From contig JAFGWM010000005.1 of NCBI GenBank assembly GCA_016937155.1, positions 37,718 to 101,717 of the forward strand: a stretch of 64,000 bases of DNA, written 5' to 3'. Both the position numbers and the translations under genes were made by a program. The notes under the pieces are model-generated. The model searched no databases and had not been told where the DNA came from. It saw only the letters and a list, made by a program, of their open reading frames with translations. This DNA comes from Deltaproteobacteria bacterium (GTDB taxonomy: Bacteria > Myxococcota_A > Polyangia > HGW-17). Numbering within the stretch: the stretch's first letter is position 1; every line of letters starts with the position of its first letter. Of this stretch, positions 37,823-46,010 are shown piece after piece.

Positions 37823-38911
37823 ATGAAAAAGCTGTTTAGTTTCCTTTTTATCATGGTTTTTTTCTTCCCGGGAGCAGCTCTGGGAAGACTGAAAAACTGG
37901 AATAATCCGTGGAAAACCAGAATTGAAAAATGGATAAGTGAGGTTACTTCTGTGGATTCTCCATATTTTATTCCGGCATCAGGAAGGATTGCCGCGGTGG
38001 ATATGGATGGCACGCTGATTACTGAGAGGCCGGATTATTTTCATGGATTTGTTTCAAAATTAAATCTCATGGATACTCTGGCAAAAAAATCGGAACTGGA
38101 AAGTAATCCAATTTTTAAAGCAATAAAAACATCAGATCAGAAATGGATCAGGGCTAACCTTCAGAAATGGCTTCTTGAAAGTTTTGCAGGTGAGGATCTC
38201 AGGAAAGTACACAAATATTCACTGAATGTGTTTGAACATGTAAAGATTCCAGGAACAGATAGATTATACCGTGATCTCCTGTATCTTCCGATTGTTGAGT
38301 TGATTGAACTTCTGAAAGAGCACGATTTTAAGGTTTACATAGTAACCACAGCTCAGCAGGAAATCGTTCGTCCGGTTCTGAGCAAATATCTAAAAATTCC
38401 CATGGACTGGATAATAGGTTCTATGGTTGGATTTAGTGTGGCTGATGATATGTCAGGTTTTATCAGAGAAAAGAAATTATGGAAACCTGTATCCCACGGA
38501 AAAGGAAAGGTTTTAAGATTCAGAGAACGAACTGGAGCTGTTCCTGTGCTTGGGATAGGTAACAGTCCCAATGATATTCCTCTTTTACTCTACACAGGAA
38601 AATCAACGTATCACAGTCTCAGTATAGTTATCGATCATGATGATCCCAGAGAATATATATATTCCCGTAAGGAAATGGATATTTATGCAGAAAAAAATAA
38701 CTGGATGAGAGTTAGTATGAAAAATGGATTTCGCGAAATATATGGAAATCTTGATTTTGTAAAGTGGCCTGCTCAAAGGAAAAATCCGGAATCGGGAAAT
38801 TCACAAAACACTGTGACAGCACCAATGTGGTTCAAAATTTCCTTTATATTTTTGTTGTTTACGATATTTATTCTTGAATTACAACGTTATAGAAAGCAGC
38901 GAAAAAAATAG
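37823..38911 (+). CDS. Exported HAD-family phosphatase with C-terminal membrane anchor
   Basis: 363 residues from ATG 37823 (TGGAG upstream); the track start is inside the preceding gene. A signal peptide (MKKLFSFLFIMVFFFPGAALG) is followed by the HAD nucleophile motif VDMDGTL with Asp nucleophile and Asp acid, then motif II VTTAQ, a Lys and the acidic motif III GNSPNDIPLL. The fold is that of phosphoserine-phosphatase-like enzymes. A hydrophobic segment (FKISFIFLLFTIFILEL) followed by a basic tail lies at the C-terminus, so the catalytic domain would face the periplasm between two membrane contacts. The substrate is unknown; pairing with the upstream transporter suggests it dephosphorylates what is imported or exported. 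Confidence 0.78.
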   Translation: MKKLFSFLFIMVFFFPGAALGRLKNWNNPWKTRIEKWISEVTSVDSPYFIPASGRIAAVDMDGTLITERPDYFHGFVSKLNLMDTLAKKSELESNPIFKAIKTSDQKWIRANLQKWLLESFAGEDLRKVHKYSLNVFEHVKIPGTDRLYRDLLYLPIVELIELLKEHDFKVYIVTTAQQEIVRPVLSKYLKIPMDWIIGSMVGFSVADDMSGFIREKKLWKPVSHGKGKVLRFRERTGAVPVLGIGNSPNDIPLLLYTGKSTYHSLSIVIDHDDPREYIYSRKEMDIYAEKNNWMRVSMKNGFREIYGNLDFVKWPAQRKNPESGNSQNTVTAPMWFKISFIFLLFTIFILELQRYRKQRKK

Positions 38912-39319
38912 TTACTGGATGTTTTTAGAATCAAGGAAACCACTGTATTTCTTATCATGACCCATTATATGATCTGTAAGCCATTTTTTTAGAAATTCCA
39001 TTGTTTGACTACTCACAAAAAGTTTCCCCGCAGCATGCTTATCTTTAAGCTCAACAAGTTGTTCCACAAGTTTGTGATGCTGCCTGAGATGTTCATCAAG
39101 ATCCGGATATTTTTCAGCCTTCAGCACAGTTATTTCATGATTGAAATGCGTTTTAGTGTAATTTTCAAGATCAATGAATATTTTTTCCAGAACTTCTTTT
39201 CCCTGCCGGTTTTTCATAGCTTCATGCAGCTCATTAATATATCCGATTAGTTTTTTATGCTGATCATCGAATACTTTTACTCCTACAGAAATCTTTTCAG
39301 TCCATTCAAAAAGTGCCAT
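38912..39319 (-). CDS. Bacteriohemerythrin
   Basis: 135-residue oxygen-binding di-iron protein. The four-helix bundle shows the standard ligands: His in FDDQHKKL, His and Glu in HFNHEITVLK, His pair in RQHHKLVEQL, and HIMGHDKKY with the last His and Asp. Bacterial hemerythrins of this size store or sense oxygen in motile or microaerobic cells, which fits the chemotaxis genes nearby. Its stop abuts the stop of the HAD phosphatase. GGAGAAAAA precedes the start codon. Confidence 0.93.
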   Translation of the reverse strand: MALFEWTEKISVGVKVFDDQHKKLIGYINELHEAMKNRQGKEVLEKIFIDLENYTKTHFNHEITVLKAEKYPDLDEHLRQHHKLVEQLVELKDKHAAGKLFVSSQTMEFLKKWLTDHIMGHDKKYSGFLDSKNIQ

Positions 39320-39534
39320 TTTTTCTCCTTTTCAGTCAAGTGTCACCTTAACTGATTCGGATACAACAGTTGGATATTTAGCCTTAACAGGAAATTTTTT
39401 TAAATAATGGAAAAATTTTCCTAAGTTGATTCTTAATAGTCTTTCAAATGCATTTAGGAGTTGACAAACTGGCCGGTGACATGCAACATGTTCACATACC
39501 AATCGGAAAAGAAGTTTCCTTAAGGGCTATTGCC

Positions 39535-39957
39535 ATGATGACTCGTAATGTTCCTAAAATCTTAAAAATACTTATTGTGGAAGACGACAATACGAGCCGT
39601 GAGGTATTAAGGCGCATTCTTCTTGAAAAGGGTAGTGTGGATGCTGCACCGAACGGTGAACAGGCAATTTCGTTTTTCAGAAAATCACTGGAACAGAGAG
39701 AGCATTACAACCTCGTATGTCTTGATATTGAGATGCCTCAGGCTAGCGGTCATGAGGTTTTGACACAGATAAGGAAACTTGAGAAGGAAAACGGGATTGA
39801 GGGAATTTTCAAGACAAGAGTCATTATGACAACAGCTTCACACGGTGAGGATGATGTTGTAAACGCTTATCTGGGTGAGTGTGATGCATATATTTTAAAG
39901 CCTGTTGTTAAAAAGGTAATCTTTGAACGAATGCGGGAGCTTGGTCTCATCCGTTAA
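39535..39957 (+). CDS. Single-domain CheY-like response regulator
   Basis: Receiver domain with no output domain, 140 residues from ATG 39535 (AAGGG 8 nt upstream); the track uses ATG 39448, which has no ribosome-binding site. The phosphorylation site is Asp in VCLDIEMP, with the acidic pocket VEDD near the start, Thr/Ser in MTTASH and Lys in ILKPVV. It probably receives phosphate from a histidine kinase elsewhere. A TTGACA at 39461 with a weak -10 lies upstream of the chosen start. Between the start and the divergent hemerythrin gene lies a 215-nt shared control region. Confidence 0.85.
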   Translation: MMTRNVPKILKILIVEDDNTSREVLRRILLEKGSVDAAPNGEQAISFFRKSLEQREHYNLVCLDIEMPQASGHEVLTQIRKLEKENGIEGIFKTRVIMTTASHGEDDVVNAYLGECDAYILKPVVKKVIFERMRELGLIR

Positions 39958-40064
39958 ACACGACATTAGAACACCACTCTGAGTGTACATAGCAATTTTC
40001 AATAAAATACATAAAACAATTTTTCAATAAATATAAGAAATAAAACAGATATTTAGGAGGATAA

Positions 40065-40883
40065 TCAGGAACGGCCGTATTTGTCACGAAGACGGACAAT
40101 ATCGTCTTCGCCGAAATAATCACCAAGTTGAACTTCAACAAGAATGAGATTCTCTTCAGTCTGAGAGTTCCTTATACGGTGAACAGCTTCCTTTGGAATG
40201 AAAATCTGACGACCTTTTTCCACAAAGAAACTCTGATCATCTATGGTCATGATTCCTTTGCCTCGAACTATTGTCCAGTGCTCTTCTCTTCTGAAGTGCT
40301 TCTGAAGGCTGATTTCCTGCCCGGGACGAAGGGATATTATCTTTGTCTGGGCGAAATCAGAGATAAAAAGGCTTTTATAAAATCCCCATGGTCTGGTACT
40401 TACATCATGAAGAAGTTTGCTCTCATCAAGGGAAAATGAATCAAATGTGTAATCCCACTCAAGTTCTTCGAGGAGAATGAGATGATACTGAAGTTTTGTA
40501 ACAGCATTGATCAGGAATCCATCATCACTAAGAACCGGAACAAATTCAGGATTTTCACTCTGAAAAATATCAATCACAGTCTCAAAAGAATCATCACGAT
40601 GTATTGCACCAACCTCTTTGAAAGGAATTTCTCTTACAGGAATATCAACTCTGCCTGTTTCAATAATGACATTTCTTAATATTTTTTCATCGATGGCGCC
40701 TCTGTAAATACCGGCGTCACTTATCACGATTAAAAAATCATGTTTATTTGAATTAATTTTTTTCAGGCAACTGACGATATTATCATCAGAGTTAACAATA
40801 TATTTTTCCAGCGATGAATTTCGCCAGACTTCCTGCTTCTGCAGATATCTGAGACTTAAGTTATTTCTTAGAGGTAATAACAT
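40065..40883 (-). CDS. CBS-pair fused to type II phosphomannose isomerase-like cupin
   Basis: 272 residues from ATG 40883 (GAGGAG 8 nt upstream). Residues about 25-140 carry two CBS motifs (IVSCLKKINSNKHDFLIVISD and FVPVLSDDGFL); residues 160-272 are a type II phosphomannose isomerase cupin: TRPWGFYKS, LQKHFRREEHW, VEKGRQIFIPKEAVHRI. Normally this cupin follows a GDP-mannose pyrophosphorylase domain; here a regulatory CBS pair replaces it. It may produce fructose-6-phosphate/mannose-6-phosphate interconversion under adenosine-nucleotide control, or be a small-molecule sensor. It has no sugar-pathway neighbours. The track start at 41003 would add 40 residues from a GC-richer stretch described separately. 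Confidence 0.8.
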   Translation of the reverse strand: MLLPLRNNLSLRYLQKQEVWRNSSLEKYIVNSDDNIVSCLKKINSNKHDFLIVISDAGIYRGAIDEKILRNVIIETGRVDIPVREIPFKEVGAIHRDDSFETVIDIFQSENPEFVPVLSDDGFLINAVTKLQYHLILLEELEWDYTFDSFSLDESKLLHDVSTRPWGFYKSLFISDFAQTKIISLRPGQEISLQKHFRREEHWTIVRGKGIMTIDDQSFFVEKGRQIFIPKEAVHRIRNSQTEENLILVEVQLGDYFGEDDIVRLRDKYGRS

Positions 40884-41443
40884 AATTTTACTCCTCAAAA
40901 TCATTGCCCGCTTAACATCGCGGTTGGGATGCAACAGAGCAATACCCGTGCCATATGAGTTGTCAGGATAAGTCCGACAGTCGAAAGCCAGCGTAACGTA
41001 CAATAATTGAATGCCTTTTTCAAATATTTAATATAAAAAAAATCAAATGTAATACTAAATCTGATACCTATCCGGGGGTTTGAGTGTGAAAAAAATATAC
41101 GGTGTGATTTGTGGCCACAAATATTTACATAGTGCAATCTGATTCAGGGAGTCAGAAGAAACATTGAATATACAGTAAAAAGTTTGAACATTGTATGATT
41201 GTTGTGTAAGATGGACTACTGTTGAATTTTGTAAAAATCTTATAAGGAGAGATCTTCATAAATTAGAGTTTGACATGATTCTGAGCAGATGCTAGATCCG
41301 GATGCGTATTCTCAGAAAATGTAACGACTGGTGGTTTAATACAGGGTCATGCTTTATATGGTTTTATTCATGATTGGTTAAAGTTGAATACATGATATTA
41401 GCAGATGAAAAATGTATGGAAGCTTTATAAATGGAGTCAACAG
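40884..41443 (+). other. 560-nt gap with a GC-rich island and weak promoter elements
   Basis: Intergenic region between divergent genes. The part nearest the CBS-PMI gene (about 40905-41005) is clearly richer in GC than its surroundings and contains a stem TGTC-GGA/TCC-GACA with one bulged A. On the minus strand it stays open in the CBS-PMI frame (TYPDNSYGTGIALLHPNRD), which looks like protein. The rest is AT-rich; TTGACA at 41270 lies 17 nt before TAGATC, a weak promoter. No tRNA, rRNA or known riboswitch could be recognised. Confidence 0.4.
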
Positions 41444-42382
41444 ATGAGTTTGACAAAAAGAAATATCATTACTTTTATTCTTATTTCTCTCAGTTTTTTC
41501 AGTTGTCGTTTGAACGATGATCCCCCTAGGACTTTGGGAACCGGCGGTTCACAAACAGCATCTTCAGGCGGTAATGTAATCAAGAACAATGATACATCCG
41601 GCAATACCGGGGAAATCACTGAAAATAATTATGAAGGCAAAGATATTAATGATTCCGAACCTGTTCCGCAGGACCAGCCTCTAAATGATGATGAAGCTGA
41701 AATTTCTGAAAGCAACGAAGAAGGTGATAATCAGTATTCTACAACAACGACTGTTCTTCCCCCATTGAAACTGCCGAGTACTATAAAAGCCCTGAGGGCA
41801 AGTCCTTCTTCAGCCGGGGACATCATGAATATGAAAATCTACAGTTCAACTGCAATTTCGTTTTATTATCCAGGAAGCTGGACCCCTCTGGTGAATGGAC
41901 GATATGTTTTAATTAAATCAGACTCATCTGATGCCACAAGCAATCAAATCCACATAATCCCCTGGCAGTTTAGGCGAAGGCTTTCCAGTGGCTTAGGGAT
42001 TAAAATGTTGATAGCTCATATTGGCAAATATCATCAAAATATGGCTGTTACTGCAAAAAGGAAAATTAAGGGGAAATATGATGTCACCGGTATCACCTTT
42101 ACTTCTGAGATGGGAAGTTCAAAAATGGAGGGATTTGGCGTTGCCCTGAGCAGAGGGAAAAAGGGCGTTTTCGCAATAATAATGGGAAAAAAAGGTGGCT
42201 TCAGGGGTATAAATTCTCCACTTCTTTTAGGTTATGTTCTGCAGAGTATGAGTCAAGGACATAAACCGGCGATGCCTTCAATTCAGCAGACGGATCTCAA
42301 GGTGTCTGATAAGAAGGATGTTAAAGGAGCCCATATGAATCTTTGGGGATTCTGGAAAAATACCGATAAAATATTCAAATAA
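41444..42382 (+). CDS. Predicted lipoprotein, unknown function
   Basis: 312 residues from ATG 41444, which follows TGGAG and opens a lipoprotein signal (KRNIITFILISLSFFSC). The mature N-terminal 100 residues are low-complexity and acidic (Ser, Asp, Glu, Asn-rich), a probable spacer. The C-terminal 180 residues are folded, with SFYYPGSWTPL and IIPWQFRRRL, compatible with a small alpha/beta domain of the kind found in PsbP-like lipoproteins, which is only an impression. A CCCC-AATCA-GGGG stem follows the stop but lacks a downstream T-run. Not recognised further. Confidence 0.6.
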   Translation: MSLTKRNIITFILISLSFFSCRLNDDPPRTLGTGGSQTASSGGNVIKNNDTSGNTGEITENNYEGKDINDSEPVPQDQPLNDDEAEISESNEEGDNQYSTTTTVLPPLKLPSTIKALRASPSSAGDIMNMKIYSSTAISFYYPGSWTPLVNGRYVLIKSDSSDATSNQIHIIPWQFRRRLSSGLGIKMLIAHIGKYHQNMAVTAKRKIKGKYDVTGITFTSEMGSSKMEGFGVALSRGKKGVFAIIMGKKGGFRGINSPLLLGYVLQSMSQGHKPAMPSIQQTDLKVSDKKDVKGAHMNLWGFWKNTDKIFK

Positions 42383-42389
42383 ATTTTTT

Positions 42390-42431
42390 CCCCAATCAGG
42401 GGCAAATTGAATCTGTTTAAATGAAATTTGC
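42390..42431 (+). repeat. Hairpin and inverted repeat after the lipoprotein gene
   Basis: CCCC-AATCA-GGGG (42390-42402) is followed by GCAAATT-N16-AATTTGC (42402-42431). The first lacks a following T-run; the second has the form of an operator in front of the beta-lactamase-like gene at 42496. Both are by-eye calls. Confidence 0.3.
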
Positions 42432-42495
42432 TGTGTATTGACTGTAAATTGCTGTATAACCAAATCTGTTTTAAATTCATATTCAGGAGGCAGGA

Positions 42496-43617
42496 TTGAT
42501 TACTTTCAAAAAAACTGTGTTAATTATTCTGGCTTTTATATCCGGATGTGTTCATTCGAGCTCCACTGCAAAAGAAACTCAGGATGGACAAAGTTTTAAC
42601 AGACCCCCGGTATCTGTCACTGATAATACACCAATAAATCCATCTGGTTTTTTCCCAGACAGACAGTGGCCGGTTATATCTCCTGAATCAGCAGGATGGG
42701 ATATCCCTTTGTTATCGAGAGCTCTTGATATATTTGATGACAACCTGTTTACTGCTTTGGTGGTGGTTCAAAATGGTTATCTTGTGGTTCAGCGTGGGGA
42801 TATTGCAAAAAGAGTGCGTATATACAGCATGAGAAAAAGCATTGTTAGCGCACTTTTTGGCATATACTCCGACAAAGGGGTTATAAAAGATTCAAAATCC
42901 ATGCTGGAACTGGGAATTGATGATTATACCCCCCTGACAGCAGTAGAAAAAAGAGCAACAATCCGTGATTTACTCATGGCCAGAAGCGGGATATATCTTA
43001 AAGCTGCACTGGAAACCTCTTCCATGAAAAAAAGAAGGCCACTTCGTGGAAGTCATCCCCCAGGGACATTCTGGTATTATAATAACTGGGACTTTAATGT
43101 TCTTGGGCATATTTTTGAAAAACAGTCAGGGAAATCTCTTTTTCAGGCATTCAGTGATGAATTCGCAGTTCCATTGGGAATGCAGGATTTTAGAGTTTCA
43201 GATGGCGGGTATGTCAAAAAGTCGTATACAAAATTCCCCGGTTATTATTTTCGAATGTCAGCAAGGGATTGTGCCAGATTTGGCTATCTGTATCTCAGAA
43301 AAGGAAAATGGAAAAATAAGCAGATTCTTTCAAGTAAATGGGTAAAGACTTCCACTAATGTATTATCCATTGCGGGGAAAGGAATAGGGTATGGTTACCT
43401 CTGGTGGGTTTCCACAGGGAAATACCATCTTAAGACTAAAACGGGCAAAGGAACTTTCAGCGCAAGGGGAAACTGGGGGCAATATATTATTGTAATCCCT
43501 GAGTATGATATGGTTATTGTCAAAGTTGTGGATAAGAAAAGCGGTGCTAAAAGGCAGAACAGAAGAGAAACCAGTGAAATGATAAAGCTGCTTATAAGTG
43601 CAGCTCCTAAACCATAG
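42496..43617 (+). CDS. Beta-lactamase-fold serine hydrolase, predicted lipoprotein
   Basis: Serine hydrolase of the class C beta-lactamase/esterase/D-peptidase group, 373 residues. The start is TTG 42496 after GGAGG. The signal ends in lipobox FISGC. The SxxK motif is S111-M-R-K114, the YxN-type motif is YYNNW, and the third motif region TKTGKGTFSARGNWGQ precedes a typical IVIPEYDMVIV strand. Members hydrolyse beta-lactams, esters or D-amino-acid peptides; this subgroup cannot be assigned from sequence. A lipid anchor would place it at the envelope. Confidence 0.82.
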   Translation: MITFKKTVLIILAFISGCVHSSSTAKETQDGQSFNRPPVSVTDNTPINPSGFFPDRQWPVISPESAGWDIPLLSRALDIFDDNLFTALVVVQNGYLVVQRGDIAKRVRIYSMRKSIVSALFGIYSDKGVIKDSKSMLELGIDDYTPLTAVEKRATIRDLLMARSGIYLKAALETSSMKKRRPLRGSHPPGTFWYYNNWDFNVLGHIFEKQSGKSLFQAFSDEFAVPLGMQDFRVSDGGYVKKSYTKFPGYYFRMSARDCARFGYLYLRKGKWKNKQILSSKWVKTSTNVLSIAGKGIGYGYLWWVSTGKYHLKTKTGKGTFSARGNWGQYIIVIPEYDMVIVKVVDKKSGAKRQNRRETSEMIKLLISAAPKP

Positions 43618-43630
43618 AATCCCGGTTGTT

Positions 43631-44146
43631 TTATGAGATGGGTACAAGAATTTCAGTTTTAAGTTCTGACTCAGGTACCTTTCGAGGATCGTTCAGATAA
43701 AATTCTATTGAATAGTTCTTCACTGAATTGTTATTGGAACGTGCATAATCCATGATTTTTTTGTATGTTTCCGATACCTTCATATATGGACCTTCATGAA
43801 TTGCCCGAATGAAATTTCCGCCGTCCACAGTTTTTTTCATTATATTGTCTTCCCCGGTTGTACTTTCGCTGCACATTATTCCTACTTCAATATCCCATTT
43901 TTTTAAAAACATCATTTTAATCATTGAAAGGGGCCCTTTTTTTGAAAGAGAAGCCCAGTCAAGGTTTTTATAAATGGTGAAGGGTGGAGTTCCTTCAGGT
44001 GGTTTCATCGACTGCTCCGTTAGTTTTTTATAAATTTTTTTATAGGATGGCCCCATTATTTTTCCCATTTTCATTGTGCTGGTGGTGTGTGGAATAACAA
44101 GGGCAGTAAATGACGGCTTTTCAATTATGGTTACAGATTGTGACAT
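43631..44146 (-). CDS. GyrI-like effector-binding domain protein
   Basis: 171 residues of the GyrI/AraC effector-binding type: an N-terminal strand VTIIEKPSFTALVIP, a central YKKIYKKLTEQ helix, and the characteristic ending IEFYLNDPRKVPESELKTEILVPI. There is no attached DNA-binding domain. Family members bind lipophilic or cationic compounds and some inhibit or protect gyrase. Upstream on the minus strand is a -35/-10 pair whose spacer is a perfect 18-bp palindrome, suggesting control by a MerR- or TetR-like regulator not found in this window. Confidence 0.78.
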   Translation of the reverse strand: MSQSVTIIEKPSFTALVIPHTTSTMKMGKIMGPSYKKIYKKLTEQSMKPPEGTPPFTIYKNLDWASLSKKGPLSMIKMMFLKKWDIEVGIMCSESTTGEDNIMKKTVDGGNFIRAIHEGPYMKVSETYKKIMDYARSNNNSVKNYSIEFYLNDPRKVPESELKTEILVPIS

Positions 44147-44180
44147 GTTTTACCTTTCTAGAAGAGTTCCAAACGGGACA

Positions 44181-44209
44181 AGGTTAACCTAACATATGTT
44201 AGGTGTCAA
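44181..44209 (-). promoter_or_regulatory. Promoter with 18-bp palindromic operator
   Basis: Minus strand: TTGACA (-35), a 17-nt spacer, then TAACCT (weak -10). The palindrome ACCTAACATATGTTAGGT (44187-44204) starts at the last base of the -35 and fills the spacer; AGGTTAACCT (44181-44190) is a second, overlapping palindrome at the -10. This placement is typical of MerR-type activation or of repressor blocking. It drives the GyrI-like gene, 35 nt from its start codon. Confidence 0.7.
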
Positions 44210-44266
44210 GAGTGGATTTCAATTTTTATTGATCGGAAAAGTTGATTTTAAATTATATAAGGAAAA

Positions 44267-44602
44267 TCAGTTTTCATTATCACTATACAGGAATCCATAA
44301 GGTCTGCTGATTGTTTTCTCAAGTTCAAACAGGGAAAGATTTCTGGAGAGCCTGACAGATTCACGACCTTCCACAAAAAGAATGATAGTGGGAACAGTAA
44401 ATATAGACAACTGGCCTGAGAGTTCTGGTTTTTCAGTAGTGTCAACATAAATAAAATTTACTTTGCTGAAATTTTCCTCAATAAGGCTGATAATTTTGGG
44501 TTTAAGTGCCTTACAGACATTACACTGAGGCGTTGAAAAATAGGCCAGATTCATTGGTGTCTTCTTTATTTCATCAAGGAATATATTAAGTTCGTCCGAC
44601 AT
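44267..44602 (-). CDS. Thioredoxin-fold protein
   Basis: 111 residues with a CxxC redox site, TPQCNVCKALKP, and the cis-proline segment TVPTIILF. The sequence between carries the usual beta strand YVDTTEKPEL. It lacks a signal peptide and is therefore cytoplasmic. The CNVC pair is not the CGPC of classical thioredoxin, so the redox potential and partner may differ. It is the only minus-strand gene here and is divergent from the SmpA-like lipoprotein. Confidence 0.85.
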   Translation of the reverse strand: MSDELNIFLDEIKKTPMNLAYFSTPQCNVCKALKPKIISLIEENFSKVNFIYVDTTEKPELSGQLSIFTVPTIILFVEGRESVRLSRNLSLFELEKTISRPYGFLYSDNEN

Positions 44603-44751
44603 GTCCGTCTCCCTTTAAGGGGAACAAACATTCTCATAAATAACAGAAAGTCAATGCTGTGTACCCGGGAATTATGCTTTTATGAAAAAAATTGTCTGCA
44701 GATATTAAGGCTATTCTGGTAGTTTTCATATCAAGGGAATGGAGGTGCCTT

Positions 44752-45381
44752 ATGAAAATTATTTTACTGATGACTATCGGTGTTTTACTTTCTGGATGTG
44801 GAAATAACAGTTCAACTTCAACTGGAAACAGGATAAAGCAGAAGAAAGACAAAATGCTGGACAAAAAAACAGGTTCCTCCAAAGACTCAAAAAATGATCC
44901 TGCAAATAGCGAATGTCTTATTAAAAAACTTGAAAATGCCGGTAAGGGTGTTTCCGGAATAAGATTAGAACTCACCGGGGATGTTTTTGGAGGGCTGAAA
45001 CTTGGTATGAAAAAAGATGAAGTTATCAGACTTTTAGGTGAGCCACAATCAAAGAGTAAACCAACTATGGAGGCTGCTACCGGATACATGAGATCAGAAT
45101 GGAAATGGAACTCTAGGGGTGTTAAACTGTCCATGAATGAAGGAAAATCCTCTACAACAGTTATTTTTATCAGTCTCAGATCTCCATTTTCAGGAAAATC
45201 AAGTTGCGGGATAGGTATTGGCGACTTATACAGTAAAATGCTCAGGATATACAGCAAGTATAAAAATATTGATACTCCGGATCCTGAATCCCGTGTTTTC
45301 GGATCCATATACGGTGGAATTCTTTTCGGTGAAAAGGATGGCAAAATATCTTCCATAGATGTTGGTGCTTTTGCTGAATAA
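44752..45381 (+). CDS. SmpA/BamE-like predicted lipoprotein
   Basis: 209 residues from ATG 44752, which follows GGAGGTG; the track start lacks a ribosome-binding site. The signal ends in lipobox LLSGC. After a Lys/Ser-rich linker a SmpA/OmlA-like motif appears: GGLKLGMKKDEVIRLLGEPQ, the usual G-M-x3-E-V-x2-L-L-G-x-P element that BamE-type proteins share. The rest is not typical of BamE and no bam genes are nearby. A periplasmic small-fold lipoprotein of unknown role is the safest call. The 240-residue antisense ORF over it is a shadow. Confidence 0.65.
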   Translation: MKIILLMTIGVLLSGCGNNSSTSTGNRIKQKKDKMLDKKTGSSKDSKNDPANSECLIKKLENAGKGVSGIRLELTGDVFGGLKLGMKKDEVIRLLGEPQSKSKPTMEAATGYMRSEWKWNSRGVKLSMNEGKSSTTVIFISLRSPFSGKSSCGIGIGDLYSKMLRIYSKYKNIDTPDPESRVFGSIYGGILFGEKDGKISSIDVGAFAE

Positions 45382-45404
45382 TTAAAAACAACTGTGAACC
45401 AACA

Positions 45405-45881
45405 CTAAAGCTTATGCACCTGTCTCACTGCCTCGTATGCGGCAATTGCGGCACTGTTTGCAAGGTTGAGACTTCTGATATTTTCCATCATCGGAATTCT
45501 GAGGCAACGATGGGGATACTTTTCGATCAGCCATTTGGGAAGACCTTTTGTTTCACTTCCGAATGAAAGATAATCACCTTTTTTAAATTCTGCTTCATAC
45601 AATCCTTGTCCTACTTTAGTTGAAAACAGCCATATTTTGTCTTTTCGAGCTTCGAAATACACATCTATATCCTCAAAATATGTTTTTTCCACAAGATCCC
45701 AGTAATCAAGTCCAGCTCTTTTTCGTCGAGGATGATTTTCATCAAATCCAATTTTTCCCACTATGTGTAAGGGACTTCCAATACAGGCACAGAGTCTGGA
45801 TACCGCCCCTATATTGGGGGGAATTTCCGGTTCCACAAGTGTTATTACAACAGGTTTGTCAAGTTCTCTAAGATAAATCAT
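45405..45881 (-). CDS. trmL: tRNA (cytidine/uridine-34-2'-O)-methyltransferase TrmL
   Basis: SPOUT (SpoU-class) methyltransferase that modifies the wobble base of leucine tRNAs. 158 residues, the usual length. Motifs: EPEIPPNIGAVSRLC (motif 1), LSFGSETKGLP (motif 2), and IPMMENIRSLNLANSAAIAAYEA (motif 3, with the trefoil knot). It is oriented away from the flagellar operon and is divergent from fliN across a 129-nt control region, where a sigma-28-like element was found. Confidence 0.93.
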   Translation of the reverse strand: MIYLRELDKPVVITLVEPEIPPNIGAVSRLCACIGSPLHIVGKIGFDENHPRRKRAGLDYWDLVEKTYFEDIDVYFEARKDKIWLFSTKVGQGLYEAEFKKGDYLSFGSETKGLPKWLIEKYPHRCLRIPMMENIRSLNLANSAAIAAYEAVRQVHKL

Positions 45882-45947
45882 GGGGGGATATTTAACATAA
45901 CATTAAAATTTTTCCACGATCTAATCAATCACAGTGTGAGATTCAGC

Positions 45948-45975
45948 TAAATGGCTGTGACCAATGATCCGATAT
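45948..45975 (+). promoter_or_regulatory. Sigma-28-like element upstream of fliN
   Basis: TAAA, 16 nt, TCCGATAT compared with TAAA-N15-GCCGATAA: the -10 matches 6 of 8 but the spacer is one base long. It lies 35 nt upstream of the preferred fliN start 46011 and overlaps the track start 45951, supporting the later start. Weaker than the chemoreceptor promoter. Confidence 0.35.
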
Positions 45976-46010
45976 CAGAGTCTGTAATTGAATTTTCAGG
46001 AGAAACAATA

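Noticed and set aside
39481-39520. Second sigma-28 promoter (minus) upstream of hemerythrin
   Set aside because: TCCGATTG is present near 39500 but no TAAA lies 15 nt upstream and the distance to the gene is about 180 nt.
40905-41005. Integron attC site or RNase P/tmRNA fragment
   Set aside because: GCTTAAC and GCGTAAC motifs are in direct and not inverted orientation, and the short resemblance to RNase P elements is not supported by the remaining structure or length.
44634-45356. Minus-strand 240-residue ORF
   Set aside because: Antisense of the SmpA-like lipoprotein gene, which has GGAGGTG and a lipobox; the antisense product is low-complexity, rich in Pro/Ser/Leu, and has no ribosome-binding site.
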